Origin: Lasioglossum baleicum
Lineage: Eukaryota; Arthropoda; Insecta; Hymenoptera; Halictidae
Length of the DNA stretch: 64,000 nt
Direction of reading: 5' to 3'
Assembly: GCF_051020765.1 (NCBI RefSeq)
Contig: NC_134941.1
Coordinates: 12,524,001 to 12,588,000 of the forward strand
Both the position numbers and the translations under genes were made by a program. The notes under the pieces are model-generated. The model searched no databases. It was not told where the DNA came from and saw nothing but the letters and a program-made list of their open reading frames with translations. Positions 45,468-59,541 of the stretch are shown in pieces. The number at the start of each line of letters is the position of its first letter. The first letter of the stretch is position 1.

Positions 45468-45784
45468 GTAATCGCGTAATAACTTATTAGCTAGGAGGAA
45501 ATAAATCCTGGTTGCGTGGGGAATAACGCGGACTTTGCGAAGAGTTGAATTGAATGAACTTGATCCTCGCATGCGAGCGCTTTTGCGTGCCACTGTACAC
45601 GGTCCGATGTACCTGTACAGTCTCGGCCAGAGATAAAAATGGTTTCGCGAGCGACGCAGGTTCCGGAGCCGGTGGTTTTGCGAAAAGCTCCGGCAATGGT
45701 GGATAAGAGAGGCTCCGGTTGGGTTCGCTCGCGTCATCGCATCGGGCGAAACGCGTTTTCAGGAAGAATTCCGCACGAGAGCGG

Positions 45785-45827
45785 AGAGAAGAGAAGAGAA
45801 GAGAAGGGAAGGGAAGAGAAGAGAGAA
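45785..45827. repeat. (GAGAA)n purine microsatellite
   Basis: Repeated GAGAA and GGGAA units. Confidence 0.85.
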
Positions 45828-48800
45828 GGGCGCACGGTGTGCCGCGCGGAGGCAGGGAGAATGAACCGTTAGAACTGGTGCTTCCATGCCTCTCTTTCCT
45901 CGGTCTCTCGCGAACGGTTATCTCACGGAGAGGATCAAAAGATTCGGGTCGAGGTTAATCTCTACCTCGTCGTCCAAGGCACCTGCGATTAATTTCGTGC
46001 CTTTTCCTCCAATTCCGCGATATCTTTTTTCCACTCGTGGCCCACTCTGTCTCTCACTGGGCCAGCTCCCTGGTGGCGGATTTAATTTTTGCGAAATATT
46101 TTAATCGAATCTCTCTCGGCCGAGGAGAGGATAAAGAGAAAGAGAGGGAAGCCGGTGAGGATTTACCTTGGCCATTTACCTCGAGGTTCGATCGATTCGA
46201 CGGCAGGATAAACGAGCGTATCCGCGCATCCGTTCTTACGGCGACATCCTTTATTTGCACTTTGCCAACAACGAGCGAGATCCGTTGGCTTTCCAATTTC
46301 CTCGTTTTTCTCGGAGCCGAGCGGCGCGCGGGCTCGTTAGACCGTGGCGAGAGAGAAGACCGAGGGAACTTTGAAAATTCACGGATCGAGCCGCGCGTTA
46401 ATCGAAAGCCGAGATGCCATCGAGCAGAAAAACCGAACGATCGGCGGCTGCGACCGTTCTCCGAACGTTGTTTGCTCACCGGGATCCTTCGGTCCCAGAC
46501 GTTCCTCTTCTCCTTTCGCCCTTACCAAGAAAAATCCAGGAAGAATCGAAAGGTAGCTTCTCTCGGTTGGTTCTTTTATTGTAGCTCGCGGCTCCTCTGC
46601 TTGCCGAGCAAACCGTCGCGTCGTGAATCTTCGAATAAATATTTGACGCGGGGAACAGCTGCGACTCCGAGATTCTCGGCGTCCGCGTGACGCATGGCGA
46701 GATTTCGATCGTTACGAAATCACTGTACCGCCGGTCCTCGTTTTCTTTTTTCCTCTTCTTCTCTCCTCTCGCTCCGAAGAGAGAAGGAGAGCGCCAGGGC
46801 CCCGGGTACGAGATTAACGAGGACTCGATACGAATTCGATTCGCCAGGCTCGATTTACGAGGAGCTCGCGCGGCGAACCGCGAGTCGGCCTGGCCTGGCT
46901 AACTTTTGTTCCCGCGAAACAGCGACCAAATTAATTTCGCCGGAGCACGCGATCATTCGCACCGTGAAAACTGCATACACGCGAAACCGTCGAAGCAATT
47001 TGCAGCTGACCAAGAAGCGGCCGCGCGGAATGAATCCCCGATACACACATCCGAGGCCGAGGCAATTGAAATTACCGGCTTTATTATTGCCCCCGGAGGG
47101 AGGGCTTGATCAAATAAAAGTTCCACGGAGTGAGAGAGGATCTTTTCAGACCGAGATATAGGTACCTAGCCAGCTTCCGCTGGAAATCGGGCGACCGTCC
47201 ACAGATTTATCTCGCTTTTCGCCGCGCGTCGATTTCATTACTCTGTTTTCACGGTCGACTCCCCGTAGATCGGAGAGCCATCCTCGGAACGTAATGGAGT
47301 TTCGGGTACGACGACTAGCTATACCCGCCAATACTACCGGCCGTCTGCTCTCTGTACCAAACCTGTTACCAGCCGATATCCATTAAAGCCGTCCAGATGA
47401 TTCTCTTCCCAATTTCCTCCTCGTATGAATAGAAAAATAGTGGCCGATTTTTCGAAAGAAATTCGAGACAACGTTTCGCGTGGACAGTGCTTCTGAAACC
47501 AAGCAATTATTAGATGTTTTTAGAAATGCATAGAGTTTTAGCCTGATGCAAGATTCCAAAAAATCCTCGTCGCGAACCGTCTATGCAACCGTCTTTCGGC
47601 CATGGGGAGGAACGGGCGAATCGGTCAATTTCACCGAAATTTCACGGTGTTTAACGGGGAACGAGCGACCGATCGTTTGGTCGTCGGCGAGGTGTGAGAA
47701 ACGGCCGGCCCCGGTGCAAATAGCCGAGCCGGTTGCGCTTTTGTCATGATGTTCGTTTACCGCGCGCGGAAATTCCTGAATCGGCTCCGGCGTTGCGAGA
47801 ACCGATTTTCCGGCGGTTACGAGAGCGTGCCCGCGCTTAGGTGTTTTTCGGAACGGCGCGCACAGAGGTTGGCTTTCCTTCACGGGCCTTTTGTTCGGTC
47901 TCGTTCACTTTTGTGGCACGGTTTGCGCTTGTGAACGGTGCCGCGGGACACCTGGGGTCCCTCGGACGATTTTCTCCAATCGACACCACCCTTGGCCGAC
48001 CGACGACGAGGATTCAATGCCGTCCGCTCGTGTAAAAGCCGAGCGGAAAATGGGAGAGGGGCGCGCGCCCGTGCCGAGGATCCTCCTGCCTCCGCAGGTC
48101 AATTTGTCCGCACGATTTCGAAACGCAGGGCTGATCCTATTGTCCACGCGTTTTACGCGCACAAAGTTTCCACCGATCCATTTCCCTCTTTCATCTCGCA
48201 CCCCCGTTCTCTCTCTCTTGCCTTGCCTCCATTCCTCGTTTAATTCGATACACGCCCGTGTCCATGTACTACACCCTCGAGCGCTAGCGTTAAGCTATGT
48301 CCACACTGAGGCAGCATCGCACAACCTTTTGTCGTCGCTTGCTTCTTCTTTTATTCGATCCTGCAGCAGTGCGGACAAATTTGTCTGCCGTTACGAACGA
48401 ACGTGAACTAAATTGAAAATTGTAACACAATGAAGCATTAACAAGCTGATTTTCCAACGAAGGCAGCCAGCTACGCGAGAAAGATGAAACACAATCCGTT
48501 TATAGAACCATTGGATGTCCCAATGGTCGTGAAGGGGTTGTGCACGTGTACAGGCACGGAGGCGAGGCTGTCGAGCTGCGATCGTTATCGGCGATGCTCA
48601 TTTCACTGTTCTTAGAAGCGATGATTCAATTCTTGTTTTTTCCTTTATCCGACACGGAGAGCAGATAGCGTATTAATAATACCGAAAAACGCTATTACAA
48701 GGCAGCCGGTGGCTCTTATCTATATTCATTATCAACGTCGCGGGAGATAAGGGATGAGAGGAGGAGGAGGAGGAGGCTCGTAAGGCGCAATTGGATTCAG

Positions 48801-49267
48801 CGGGATCAATCCCATATTCCGTTTCCGTTCCGTCTTTGTCCCCGGTATTTTCCCCCTCGTCATTTTTCTTTCTCTTCTCCTCGGCTTTTTTTGTTCGTCC
48901 CTCGACACAGCCGCCCCCGCGCGCTCGCTCGCGTTCCGAGGGAAGTGGGTTAAGTCAATGCTCGAAAAGAAGACGATTTAAAAAGGTCTATTACCGGGGC
49001 AGGCTCCTACGGACTGTGTTCGGAGATCTCCTCTCTCCCGGCTTCATTCTTCTCCGTTCCCACTCGCTCTCCTCCTCTCTTTCTCTCTCGACGAGCGAAG
49101 TCGAGGAGCTGATAAGGTCGAGCGAGGCTCCGATGATTGCGATACCCATCCGCGAGCGAGCGAGCGAGACTCTCGAAAGGTTAATGATTCCGAGCTCTCC
49201 GACGATGGCCGAAGAAAAGATGAAAGGAAATATAGCGAGGCGAGCGTATTTATACGCAGCAACGGTA

Positions 49268-49295
49268 GCTCGCTCGCTCGCTCGCTCGCTCGCTC
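49268..49295. repeat. (CTCG)n tetranucleotide repeat
   Basis: Six to seven perfect CTCG units. Confidence 0.9.
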
Positions 49296-52200
49296 TCGCC
49301 TCCCCGTGCTATTTATACAGGGCATAACGCGAAGAAAGTTTCGGAACCATGTACTACTCATTAAAACAAACAGCGAACACTCGATAAACAGGGGGCGGCC
49401 CCGGCGTCGATCGTTTATTTCGGATTTATGAAGCGAGGAGCAGTCCCCGAACCGCTGCCGCGCACGCCCCGGCAAACGGAATAACCTTCTCATATCATTA
49501 TCAGAAATTTATTGATCACACACTTATCGGTCGCCGCAAAGTCAGCACAATTGTCGCGCGCAACCGGCCCGTTGGCACGTACCGGTTCACAGTCGCCGCA
49601 ACAATCACGCAACTCAAATTACTCCATTTTATGCCGCTCCGAATTTCGTCGAAACAACGGCTTCGAATCGATGGAACAGTTCCTGCACCCTTTTAATTCG
49701 AAATCCGAGATAAATCCTCCGAGTTAAAATAGTTTTTCTCATATCTTTCATTCGCAAGAAGCGCATTTTTCCCGATCAATCGGAAAAAGCACAGTTAGCG
49801 CCAACTTGTCTGCTAAATTGGTCGCCGAAGGAATCGAGTGGCGCATTACGCGAGTAGGAGGAGCAAAGTGGAAACCCGTCTCTCCTTTTCCCTGAAAGGG
49901 TATACACCCTTTGGATTTGCGTTTTGCCGAGGTTTTTCTGTTTGCTCTCGAGCGCAGCACGCGTCTCTGAATTTGTCCAACACTAGGTGTACAGTGCTGA
50001 CGGGGCTGTCTCCGTCGACTAACGGTCCCCCCCGGCTTGCCTATTTGTTTATAATTATCCAGCTGCTAGGTTTTGCATCGTAGGCAAGGGACGTCGCTTC
50101 GTTAGGCGTGATTTACGCTCCTTTTTACAGTATCGCCGGTGGTTCGCCTGGGAATTCGTGGACAGGCGTAAACGTCGACGGTCGGATCGACGGCTATAAA
50201 AATCGGAATAGTTGGCTGTGATTTACACCTTGTAAATTATATCCCATCGAAACGGGTCCTGCGGACGACTCCTACGAACTTGGGAGAATGCTTAGGCGAG
50301 GCGGAGCTCTTCGGGGACGACGCCCGATTCACCGATGATACGCGGATATTGCCATGGTCTGTCGATGATTCAGACTTTTTGTTATCGTTCCGCGGTGTTT
50401 CCGATTCTGGAACATAATCGACGGGGAAGTGTATCGTACTCGAGAAATGATTATCAGCGATACGCTCTGATTGCGCGCAGACTTTGTTCATTCATTTTGT
50501 AATTCGTGAACCTGCAATTCCACATGAATTGGAAGAATACAATGTAGACTATCACGAAGCCGAGGGGTGGTTCTAAACTGCGCAAATAGATGGGGTATGT
50601 TTGATCAAGTTTGAAACTATTATCATATCCCCGGTATCATGGCGAGAGCGCGTGCTCTGCGGAGAACGTGTGAATCGAGTAGGGCGTCTTCAATGGAATT
50701 TCTCGAATTCTGTGCGGATACTGCGAAAAGGGAAAAAATCGTTGGCCATTTCGCGTGTTGAACCTCTGCCAGAGGATCGCGGAAGAAGCTCGAGGGAACG
50801 GGCCGGGGTCTTGCTCGTTTCTCGACCCGCGAATGAAATTCCGTCCACGAACGAGCGAGATTTCCACGCGACCGCTCCGATTACGTTCCCTGGACGTTCT
50901 CGAGGAGCGTACGCGGGGGGGAGAAGTCCGAGAGGATAACGCGCGGGCGATCTTTAAATGGAATTTCTCGGAGTCCCGGGCCGACGAGGACGGTGACACG
51001 ATTCGTGTCCGAGTAACGCGACACCCCTCCTCGAAAAAGAAGTTGTCTCCTTGAGGAGGCAGCGGTTATTACCGGTCGGCTCGTGACGAGGAACCGCTTG
51101 CACGTACCACTCCGCTGATATCCGGTTGATCCGCTGGCATTGGCAGGCCTGGAAATATCCAGGGGCACTTAGCGCTATCTACAAAGGCTAATGTAGCCGC
51201 CCGATAGTAAGGTAGACGTGCCCTCTGTATATATATCCTGCCGGTGGAACGAGAAGAAGAACCAGAAGGCAACAGGGAACACGGGGTCCGAGGAGCGGAC
51301 GGACGGGGGCCAGCGCACACGCACGATGCACACACGCACCGATCCACGCTCCTGATTTCTCAATCTTCGGGACCCTGTGGATCCCGACCTCCGCCGACGC
51401 GACCTTTTACTCCACGATCATTCACCAGCCGGGAAACCGCCGTTCAACCCAACATCGACGATTATAATTGGACCAGCTAGGACACGTTGCTTCCTAATAA
51501 GGGTTGCCCTACAAGCGCAGTGTTGCTAAAAAGTTCTCGTCGCTGATTGAAACCTGTGCTGCGAGGACTATCATCAGAGTTTCGCAACCATAGAGTTCCA
51601 CTTCACCCGATGTCATTCCAAAAGCGATTTCCACATCCTGGCCCGGCGAGATCTGTGTCGGATCTGCAGAACGGCAGGAGTCCGCGAAGCATGATCTCGC
51701 GGCGGAACGGTTGTCCGTCGAGACGTGTTCGCGCGTCGATTATCTCCCCGGCGAGGGTACTAATTATCCTCGACAGGGAAACGAGAAGAACATATGGCTG
51801 CCGCCGAGACGAGTTGGGATTTTTGTCGATTTCCAATTAGACACGCGACTCATTGGACGTCAGCGGTCCCGATAGAGCGGAATAAAACGTCCGATCGGCG
51901 GCTAGGGAGGAGTATGTTAGCAAAAGAGAAAGATAGAGGGAGGGGAGATAGAGGGAGTTAATAGCTATCGCGCGGTTTAGCAAAAAGATCTTTAACACGG
52001 ACCTACTTCTTACAATGTCCAAGAGGATACGGGGCTCGGCCGGTTGTCGGTGCCGAGTGCGAAGTAATAATTTGTACGCGTACCGTGCCCTGGCAAAACG
52101 AGCGGAACCTAATAAACGTAATGACAATGTCGTGCATAGAGAAATATACGTGTCACGCGTTGCACTGTAATTTCGTATGTAAAGTAGCGCGCCATTGTAG

Positions 52201-55200
52201 CCGGTGTCCCCGTAGTTACGTGTCTACGAACCCTCTTCCTGTCCCGAGGCGACCGCGATTCCACGACGCCCTGGACGCGATAATGTGCAGAGAAAGAGAG
52301 AAAGAGAGGAGCGAGGCGTCGTTGCTTGTCGTACATCGAGCTTCTGTCTTTCCGCAGCTTTTCCAGCCCTTCTCAATCTGCGATTTTCTACTCGCGATTT
52401 TCCACCGCTGCTCGCGTGCGTCCAACTCGCACGTGTGCACGCATATCCTCAATTTACTTATATCCTCTCATTTTACTATTTCTTCCTCCTCTCTCAGCGA
52501 AAGTAGCTTTGACTTCACACTTTTTATACTCGGATGAACAGTAACGCAAGAAACACGCGTCTTTTACGAGGGTCCACCTACCCCCCGGGTTTCCGAGGAG
52601 TTATGCGAAATGCCCGGACCGCGTCGGTGATCATCCTCGAGCGTTCCCGCTGTCGAACTCTGGAAACGTGTCCCATCCGACACCTAACGAGCTCGCCGGT
52701 AAAAAGTATACCGTGACCGCGAAAGCACTCGATAAACTGGCTCACGCGAGACACTCTCCGCGGCAAAAATGTTTGTCCTGTTAAGGGGTGTGCATACATT
52801 ATGCGAAACGGTCACTGCTCGAGTGTAACGCTATTTTGGAGAAAGCGCTCGGCGATCGTCGAAGCATTCCGTTTCTTGCTGGCTCGAATTATGGGGGATT
52901 TTCTGAAATTCGATCGAGGTGCAATTGGTTCGTTACGCCTGGCAAGAGGAGCTCCGCTTATCCGAATACTAGCCGGATCTTTTTGCAAATTGGAATTTTC
53001 ACACAGACAATACGTGATAAATTTCGAATTTTTCATATCTTCATCCAGGGATAGCCATCGACAGACAGGAGATTACTGTTTCGCGGAACGCTTCGATAGA
53101 ACCGCGCAGTTTTTAATAAATGTATCGACGATTGATCGAGCTGTTTGCGTTCGGGAAACGAACCGATCGTTCAACTAAAAGGCCGTGTCAGCCTGGAGCG
53201 CGGGACGATTCGCGAAAATGGGGGCGAGCGGCGTCGGTGTTTCGCGGGGGATTGTTTGCCGAGGAATTATTGAATTATACGTAAACGGCGAGATACCCCC
53301 GGCTGAATAAATAATGAAACCGGTTCCCACCGGTGTGATATTTTTCTGCGGTGAAACTGGTCCACGGTTATTCGCGATATTTATGTAACCGGCGCCTGCC
53401 GAGACACCCCATTGCCCTAATGTCGCCGGATAAACCAACAAACATGCAAATATTATTTCACGCGTGTCCGCGTGCTCCGCGCGAGAGCATATACTAGATT
53501 GCCCCGGAAATTCTCCAAACATTTCGCTTCGGTTCCCCCATTGTCGCTGGAGAATCGGGCCGGCAGGGGTGAGTGGGTTTGTCGTTTAAATAAATAAACC
53601 TGCAAGCAAGTTCCCAATGTAAACGCCATTCACATTAACGAGCATGCTACTCTCTGGCTCTCGGCACTCGCGCGCTTTCTCTCTCTCTTTTTCGCGGGTA
53701 GCACGGGCTCTCGCAAACTTCCGAGCGCGTCGAGGGGGTTGGTTCAAACGGGACAGAGAAAGAGAGATAGAGGGATGTGACGGTAGAGGTATGGGGATAG
53801 CCGGTTTCATAGAAAATCCCGAGGAAAAGCTCCGCGAACCGTTTATCCGGCGCCTTTTTTTGCGGCTATTTTAACCGGTGATATATCCTTTCGCCAAACG
53901 CGAGAGCGGTCCACGAGGCACCGCTCAATATTTACAACGCGCGGCCCGGAGATTTCCCCGGTTTAATCCTCTTAAAATAAGATCGTCGGCATCCTTCGGA
54001 ATAATCTGTAACTATTCATAATGAATTTATGGCGCCAATTACGGTGCGGCGGCGTATAAGTCCTTTTTATGTCAGCCCGGCACCGGTATAATTCCGGCAT
54101 CTATTATTAGAGCTCTCGTCGTAAACGAGCGCGAGCCGGTCCTGCGACACGAACGTTCCTTCGGTTCGATACGAAATAAAAGGGCGGCGGCGCGAATGAA
54201 TAAAATAAAACGCCCACCTCGATCGCCACGGACACACGGATGTACCAACGCGCGTTTCGAGATTTCGGGGCGTTTTGTTTCTCGCTCTCTCGCTCTCTCG
54301 CTCGCTCGCGAAATGCTGCTTCTCTCCGTTCTGTCTCTGCTCCGCAACGAAAACAAACGGCGGGTGGTGCGCGCGAGCTGAAAAATCGAGGAGGGTACGG
54401 GCCTCGTAAAAGTCTCGGTGAAGTCGTAAAAACTGCAGCCCGAGCGAACCGCGCGCGCCGGTGAAGCCGTAACGCGACGCAACGACGAGCTACGAGTTAC
54501 GACTTCGACGTTATACGCGCGAGCGAGCCGACCAGGCTGAGCGAGCGACAGAGAAGACGACCAACCGTTGTACGCTCGCGGCCTTTCCGACCAGTTTCGT
54601 CTTCACTTTCACTCTCGGTCTAATGAAAGAAAGAGGAGATTTCGTGGAAGCGAAAACGATCAAACCGATACACCGTCTCTTCGTTTTCCGTCTTGCCCGC
54701 AGCCGCGTCGCGTCGCGACGAAGCCACAGCTCGCGGAACTTTAACCTTTCCTCGAGGACGTCCAGAGACCAGCTGCTTCGAGCTCGTCGCATTTGTCCCA
54801 TCCACAGCTCCACGAAATTGTTCAATTTGCTCGGTACGTGGCTGGCCACCGATTCACAGTCCTCCGAGACTTTTACAGCAGCTTCTCAGAGAAATTCTTT
54901 GTCCCCGTGGTTACCTTGTTCGAGACAAATTGCCTTTTCTGAAAATTACGATGGAAATAGAGACGTGGTGTTTGCCGGTGATTTAGGGGGACATGATTTG
55001 ATTAGGAAGGAGCTTGAAGAGAGCGAGTATGTGTCAGCTGGATCGCGCAAACACCCCGTCGGGCGTCGTCGCCTAAATGGCGACTGGCCGGTGAAAAACA
55101 CAGAGAGGACGTCGCGTTTCAAAGTTGTCGAGTCACGAGAAAGCCAGAGAGCCGAGGAAAGAAACCAGTTTCGCGGCACCGTGCTCCTCCCGGTCGGGTG

Positions 55201-57190
55201 GGTCCCATCGTTTCGAATTTTCTGCTCGTTCGACCGGAAAGTTTTTCTCCTGTCCCCGGTCGCTTTTGTGCTCTCGGGGTCTCGGCGTTCTCCTCGGTGA
55301 TCTCTTCGTGCGCGTGGACCACGTACCGCCAGCTGTTTTCCAGATACGCGTTAAAAGTCACTTTTACAGCGCTCCTGGGAGCATGAGCTCGGCTGCTGCT
55401 GCTGCGAGAGCGTTGCGCGCTCTCCGTGCACTCGTGTCCAACGTCCCTCTCCTGCTCGTTCGCCGTCGGTGCATGTATTTGTGACCAGAGGCAATTCAGA
55501 CCACGTATACGCGCGATCACTCCCCGGCGACCCGGTCTATTTTCGAAATTCCATCCCCTCAACCAACCCCAAAGTGCACTCTCGTGTAGCGCGACGCGTT
55601 ACAATTACTTTCCTTTTTCGCCGCTTTGCTTCTTCCTTAAACCGCGCTGCCACCGCGCCTCCAAATAATCAAGGAACACGGCAACCGCGTTCTTCGCCGC
55701 AACCTGGTTCCGGTCGACCCGCGATTCTCGTCCCGATCATTCTCGGAAACCGCCGAGACCTCTCCTCGCAACACGTTGCGAACAGCGATCTAAACATTCC
55801 GCCTCCCAAATTGCATAAAAATTAATCAATCCCGGTGCGAGTGTGATTTGGAAGGGAAATCGGAGAACGAGGCTCTTTCGCTAGTTGATTTTTGTTTGGT
55901 CTGTTGCGAAGACCGCCAGAATCCATTACCACCGGCGACGGTGTCCAGCGCGCGTCCGAAAACACGGAGAATCTCTTCGCCGCAAATATTTGCGATTTAG
56001 CGACTTTTTGTTCTAGGGTTTCGACCGCTAAATATTTTACAAGGCCCGGGGGGCCGAGCGTCGCGAGACTTCGAGACGCGTTCCTCGCGGACGCCGACGA
56101 GCCGCGCGCATTTTTAATTTATCCGCAAACATCGGCCGATGCTACAATGCTCGGTCCTTGGAAATGTACTTCCCTCCTCCTCCTACAGTCTCTCTCTCTC
56201 TCTCTGTCTCTTTCCGTGGTTCTCGGTAAAAAAGAAAAGGAGCGTCTCAATTTATATTCTCGTTCTCTCGCTCTCGGTCTCCGGGCGAGAGTCCGACTGT
56301 TTCCCGGCGGAACACAAGCCGACGAAATGAAAACGAGTTTGGTCCTTTGCGAGTCCGCTACTTCGGGTGTCTCGTAGGAATTTTAAAAGGGCCGATTTGT
56401 CATAGTTTCCGGCATCCCGCGCGAGAGCGAACAACGTCGAGCGGCACACACAGTCCTTAATTGGGGAGAGACGCTAGAGAAGGAACCGAGAGAGAGAGAG
56501 ATAGAGAGCACCCGCGCTCGAGAACTCTCCTTCGAGAGAAAGGGCACCCGGTTTATTTTTCCAGTAATTAAAAATTCGAACATCTCGCGCCAGCAGCAGG
56601 CTCGGTCTCCCGGGCTCGTTCGGCGGCTACTATTCCCAGAGCTCGATTAATTATCGCCCGGAGTGGCTTTCATTGTCGGGATCATTCATTCGTGGAGGCC
56701 CCATTACGCGCTGGAACCGAAAAAGGGAAGGAAAGGGGGGACGGAGCGGGCTCGTTGTAAAAAAGGCGACTCGAAAGGTCTTCTCTCGCACCTTCTTCTA
56801 CTTGTCGTAAGCCACCGCCACGGCGTGACCGTACCACGCGAAATCTCCTGACCGAAAAAACCTCGCGCCGCTGTATTTAATTTCCTCCGCAGCCTGTGTC
56901 CGATCGTCCTTCCGAACCCGTGCAGCCACGATCAACGCGGTATGTACCGTTAATTCCTTCGATTCCTTGCTACCGGGACAACAATTAATAATTATCGAGG
57001 ACCACGAGGTCGGTCCCTCCTCCACCTTGCTGCTTTCCTCAATTATCCTGCATACTTTGCGGTTCGGGTTACTGTGACTCGACCTACAAAATCTAGAGAA
57101 TCGCCCGAAGCAGAAATAAAGTAAAAGCTCCATTAATTTTTCGTAGCGGACGCATTGTCCTGAATTTCACGTATTCACACACGCCATAAA

Positions 57191-57211
57191 TGCTTAAAGA
57201 TCCGCAGTCGA
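57191..57211. mobile_element. Solo MITE terminal repeat
   Basis: TGCTTAAAGATCCGCAGTCGA matches the right end of the 31790-31950 copy with two differences. The left half was not found. Confidence 0.45.
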
Positions 57212-58021
57212 ATTACGCTGAATACTTTAACGCGGTCTGCAATATTAATCTCCAATTTTAGAGGGAAAGGCGGGAGCGAGTGTGCGCTGGTAACCGTGAT
57301 CTAGCAAAGCGCGCGAGAAATTCGTCGAGTCTCTCGGGATCGATTTTCCGGGGGCGCTTTCTGTTCTATCCGGTCGTCGATGTCTCCGTTCGACGCGATC
57401 GTGATCCTCGGGAGAGTTGTTCGATCGGTCTGGTTCGAACTGCGCGCCGAATTACGAAGAGTTCTCTGCTCGGCTTGGCGTTGAGCAGAGCCGAGCGGAG
57501 CCTGAGCAGAAGAGAGCACACACGACTCTCAGCGACGCATTATCGGCCGGTGTCGGCAGAAAACGAGAGGAGAGCGCGAAGAGAAAAGCCATCGGTCGTG
57601 GAAGGAGAGAAAAGGGGCTGGCATATTGTAGTGTCCGTGCATTAGCGGGACTCTGGCACGCTGGAGTATATCATTAAATATGAGAGCCGCTGAGTCGGGA
57701 GCAGCTCGATCGTTCCTTTTTTCGTTTCCTCGTCCTCCGACCCTCCTCGGCCCACCTTTCTTCTTTATCCTCCCTCCTTCCACCTTCTCTGCCTTCCACC
57801 TTTCTTGCTCTCTCGGCCGTGTATTCTCTTGCCCGCTCGGTTCCGTGGCCCGGCGCGGAGCGTCTCGGTGAAGCTCAGCGTTCCAGCATCTCTCGGAACA
57901 GCACTCTCGAGCTTCTCCGTCTCTCCGCCAGCCTCCATCTCATTCTCCCTTACTCTCTTCTGCTCTCTTGTTCGTCTTCTCGCTCGAACCGACTTAGGTG
58001 TACCTGAGTATCCGTGGCCTC

Positions 58022-58039
58022 CTCTCTCTCTCTCTCTCT
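58022..58039. repeat. (CT)n microsatellite
   Basis: A perfect CT run. Confidence 0.85.
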
Positions 58040-59334
58040 GTTCCCCACAACCCGACCTCCTCTATCCCTTGAAACTTCTTTCTTTCTTTCTTGCGCGGTG
58101 CGGACCTCTCCTCCTCCCCTTCTCCGCCTCTCCTTCTTCCTCCATCGGCGTCTCTCGTAATTGGCGTGACATGCTCTCTCGGTCCTTCGTTCTACGGCCG
58201 GCTCCTCGGAGAAACGGAGCGTGCAGACTCGATGGACTCGCTCGCCGCGTTACGTCCTTCGTCCTCGAGGCCTTCTCGCGATGCTCCCGCAGCAAGGTTG
58301 CCGCTGCTTCCGTCGATCCTGGATTATGGATTTCCGACCAATCCATCCCTCTCTCCACTCGATTTCGAAAAATCCTCGGATCTGGAACCGGAGCTGCCGA
58401 ATCCAGAAGAGCGCGCGAAATTAACGAGGAAACGACCGCGGGCCGAGCAGAAGCTTTTGTACGAAGCGTAGGTTGTTGCTCTCTTCCCTAAAACACCGAA
58501 ACTGTATTCCAGTCTCGTGCAGCGTGGAGGAACTCGTTACTACGCGTTCTCGTCTGCTCCGTTCTCTCCCTCCGTCCTGTTCGCCGGCGCGGCGTTGAAT
58601 GGCGTATTTTACTGTCCCAGTTAACCGAAAGCATAGGTGACTTTTTCATCAGCGTTGTTCCCCGCCGCGCGTAACCACTTCTTAAGCTTTTCGTTCGCGC
58701 GTATAGAGACGCGGCGCGGCGAGTCTCGGCTGCTTTTGCATAGAAACGCTTATTGCCGATTGTCTCGGGTTACCGACGACTTTCCTCGGCTCGTTATTTT
58801 CATCCCTCGAAAGCCGCATTCATTGAATTTAAGGGTTCTTCCTCGAGAACCGCGCCGGACGGGTTGTCTTAAGGCGTCGGCGACCATTCCGGCCGCAATT
58901 TACCTAAAGATCGGACCTTTCTCTCTCTCTCTCTCTTTCGCCCATTCCGCCTCAAAGATCTTCCAATTCTCCCCCGACCAAGATTCTCTCTCGCCGTCTT
59001 AATCCCCGAGTCTCGGTAGGCGTTGATTATTTAAATACCGCGCTGGCCCGGGTGTTTCGATCGTTCCCAATCAGTCTCGCAGAACGCTGGGAACGAAGTA
59101 AAAAGACATTCACCGTCGGAGAAATGATTGGAAATATCCCGCGGTCTCTCGAATTCAGCTTCTCCGGGGATCGGCACTCGGGTAACCCTTCAAGGCCTCA
59201 ATTACGTTATCGTTACTTTTCAACCGCTGTTTCTATCCCGGACACTTGAAAACTGTTCGAATAACTGCAGTGGCCCGTGAGAGAGTGCCGATCAGATTCG
59301 ATTCAGCCTCGACGGCCTCGGTGCCGTTGAAATA

Positions 59335-59541
59335 AAGTTCTCAGTCAACAAATTTCTATGATTGAGAACTTCGCTCAACCGTACCGGGATCAATAAGATT
59401 CAATCGAATAAATTCGGTTCTTTAATCGCTTATTGTAGAGTCCTCTTTATACCGAAAAACTTTGGTCGATGAAGTTTTTTCAGATTCTCGAAAACAGTGA
59501 AAGACAATAAAGTGCCGGGCCACCCTGTATATTTGGGTGGA
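59335..59541. mobile_element. Possible transposon-end remnant
   Basis: A 9-bp inverted repeat (AAGTTCTCA at 59335, TGAGAACTT at 59363) and, further right, CCACCCTGTATATTTGGGTGG at 59521-59541. CACCCTGTATA is a frequent terminal motif of insect transposons and is itself part of a small stem here. No element boundary could be set. Confidence 0.25.

Larger units (their letters stand above)
43260..52799. other. No recognised exon; GC-rich presumed intron or intergenic DNA
   Basis: Contains purine or pyrimidine tracts at 43706-43760, 44045-44150 and 45785-45827, a GAGG run near 48758-48776, a (CTCG)n run at 49268-49295 and a MITE end at 45449-45467. Many long open frames reflect GC content and simple sequence. 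Confidence 0.4.

Noticed and set aside
57805..58491. 228-codon frame rich in Ser, Leu and Pro
   Set aside because: Produced by CT microsatellites and pyrimidine tracts; no domain.
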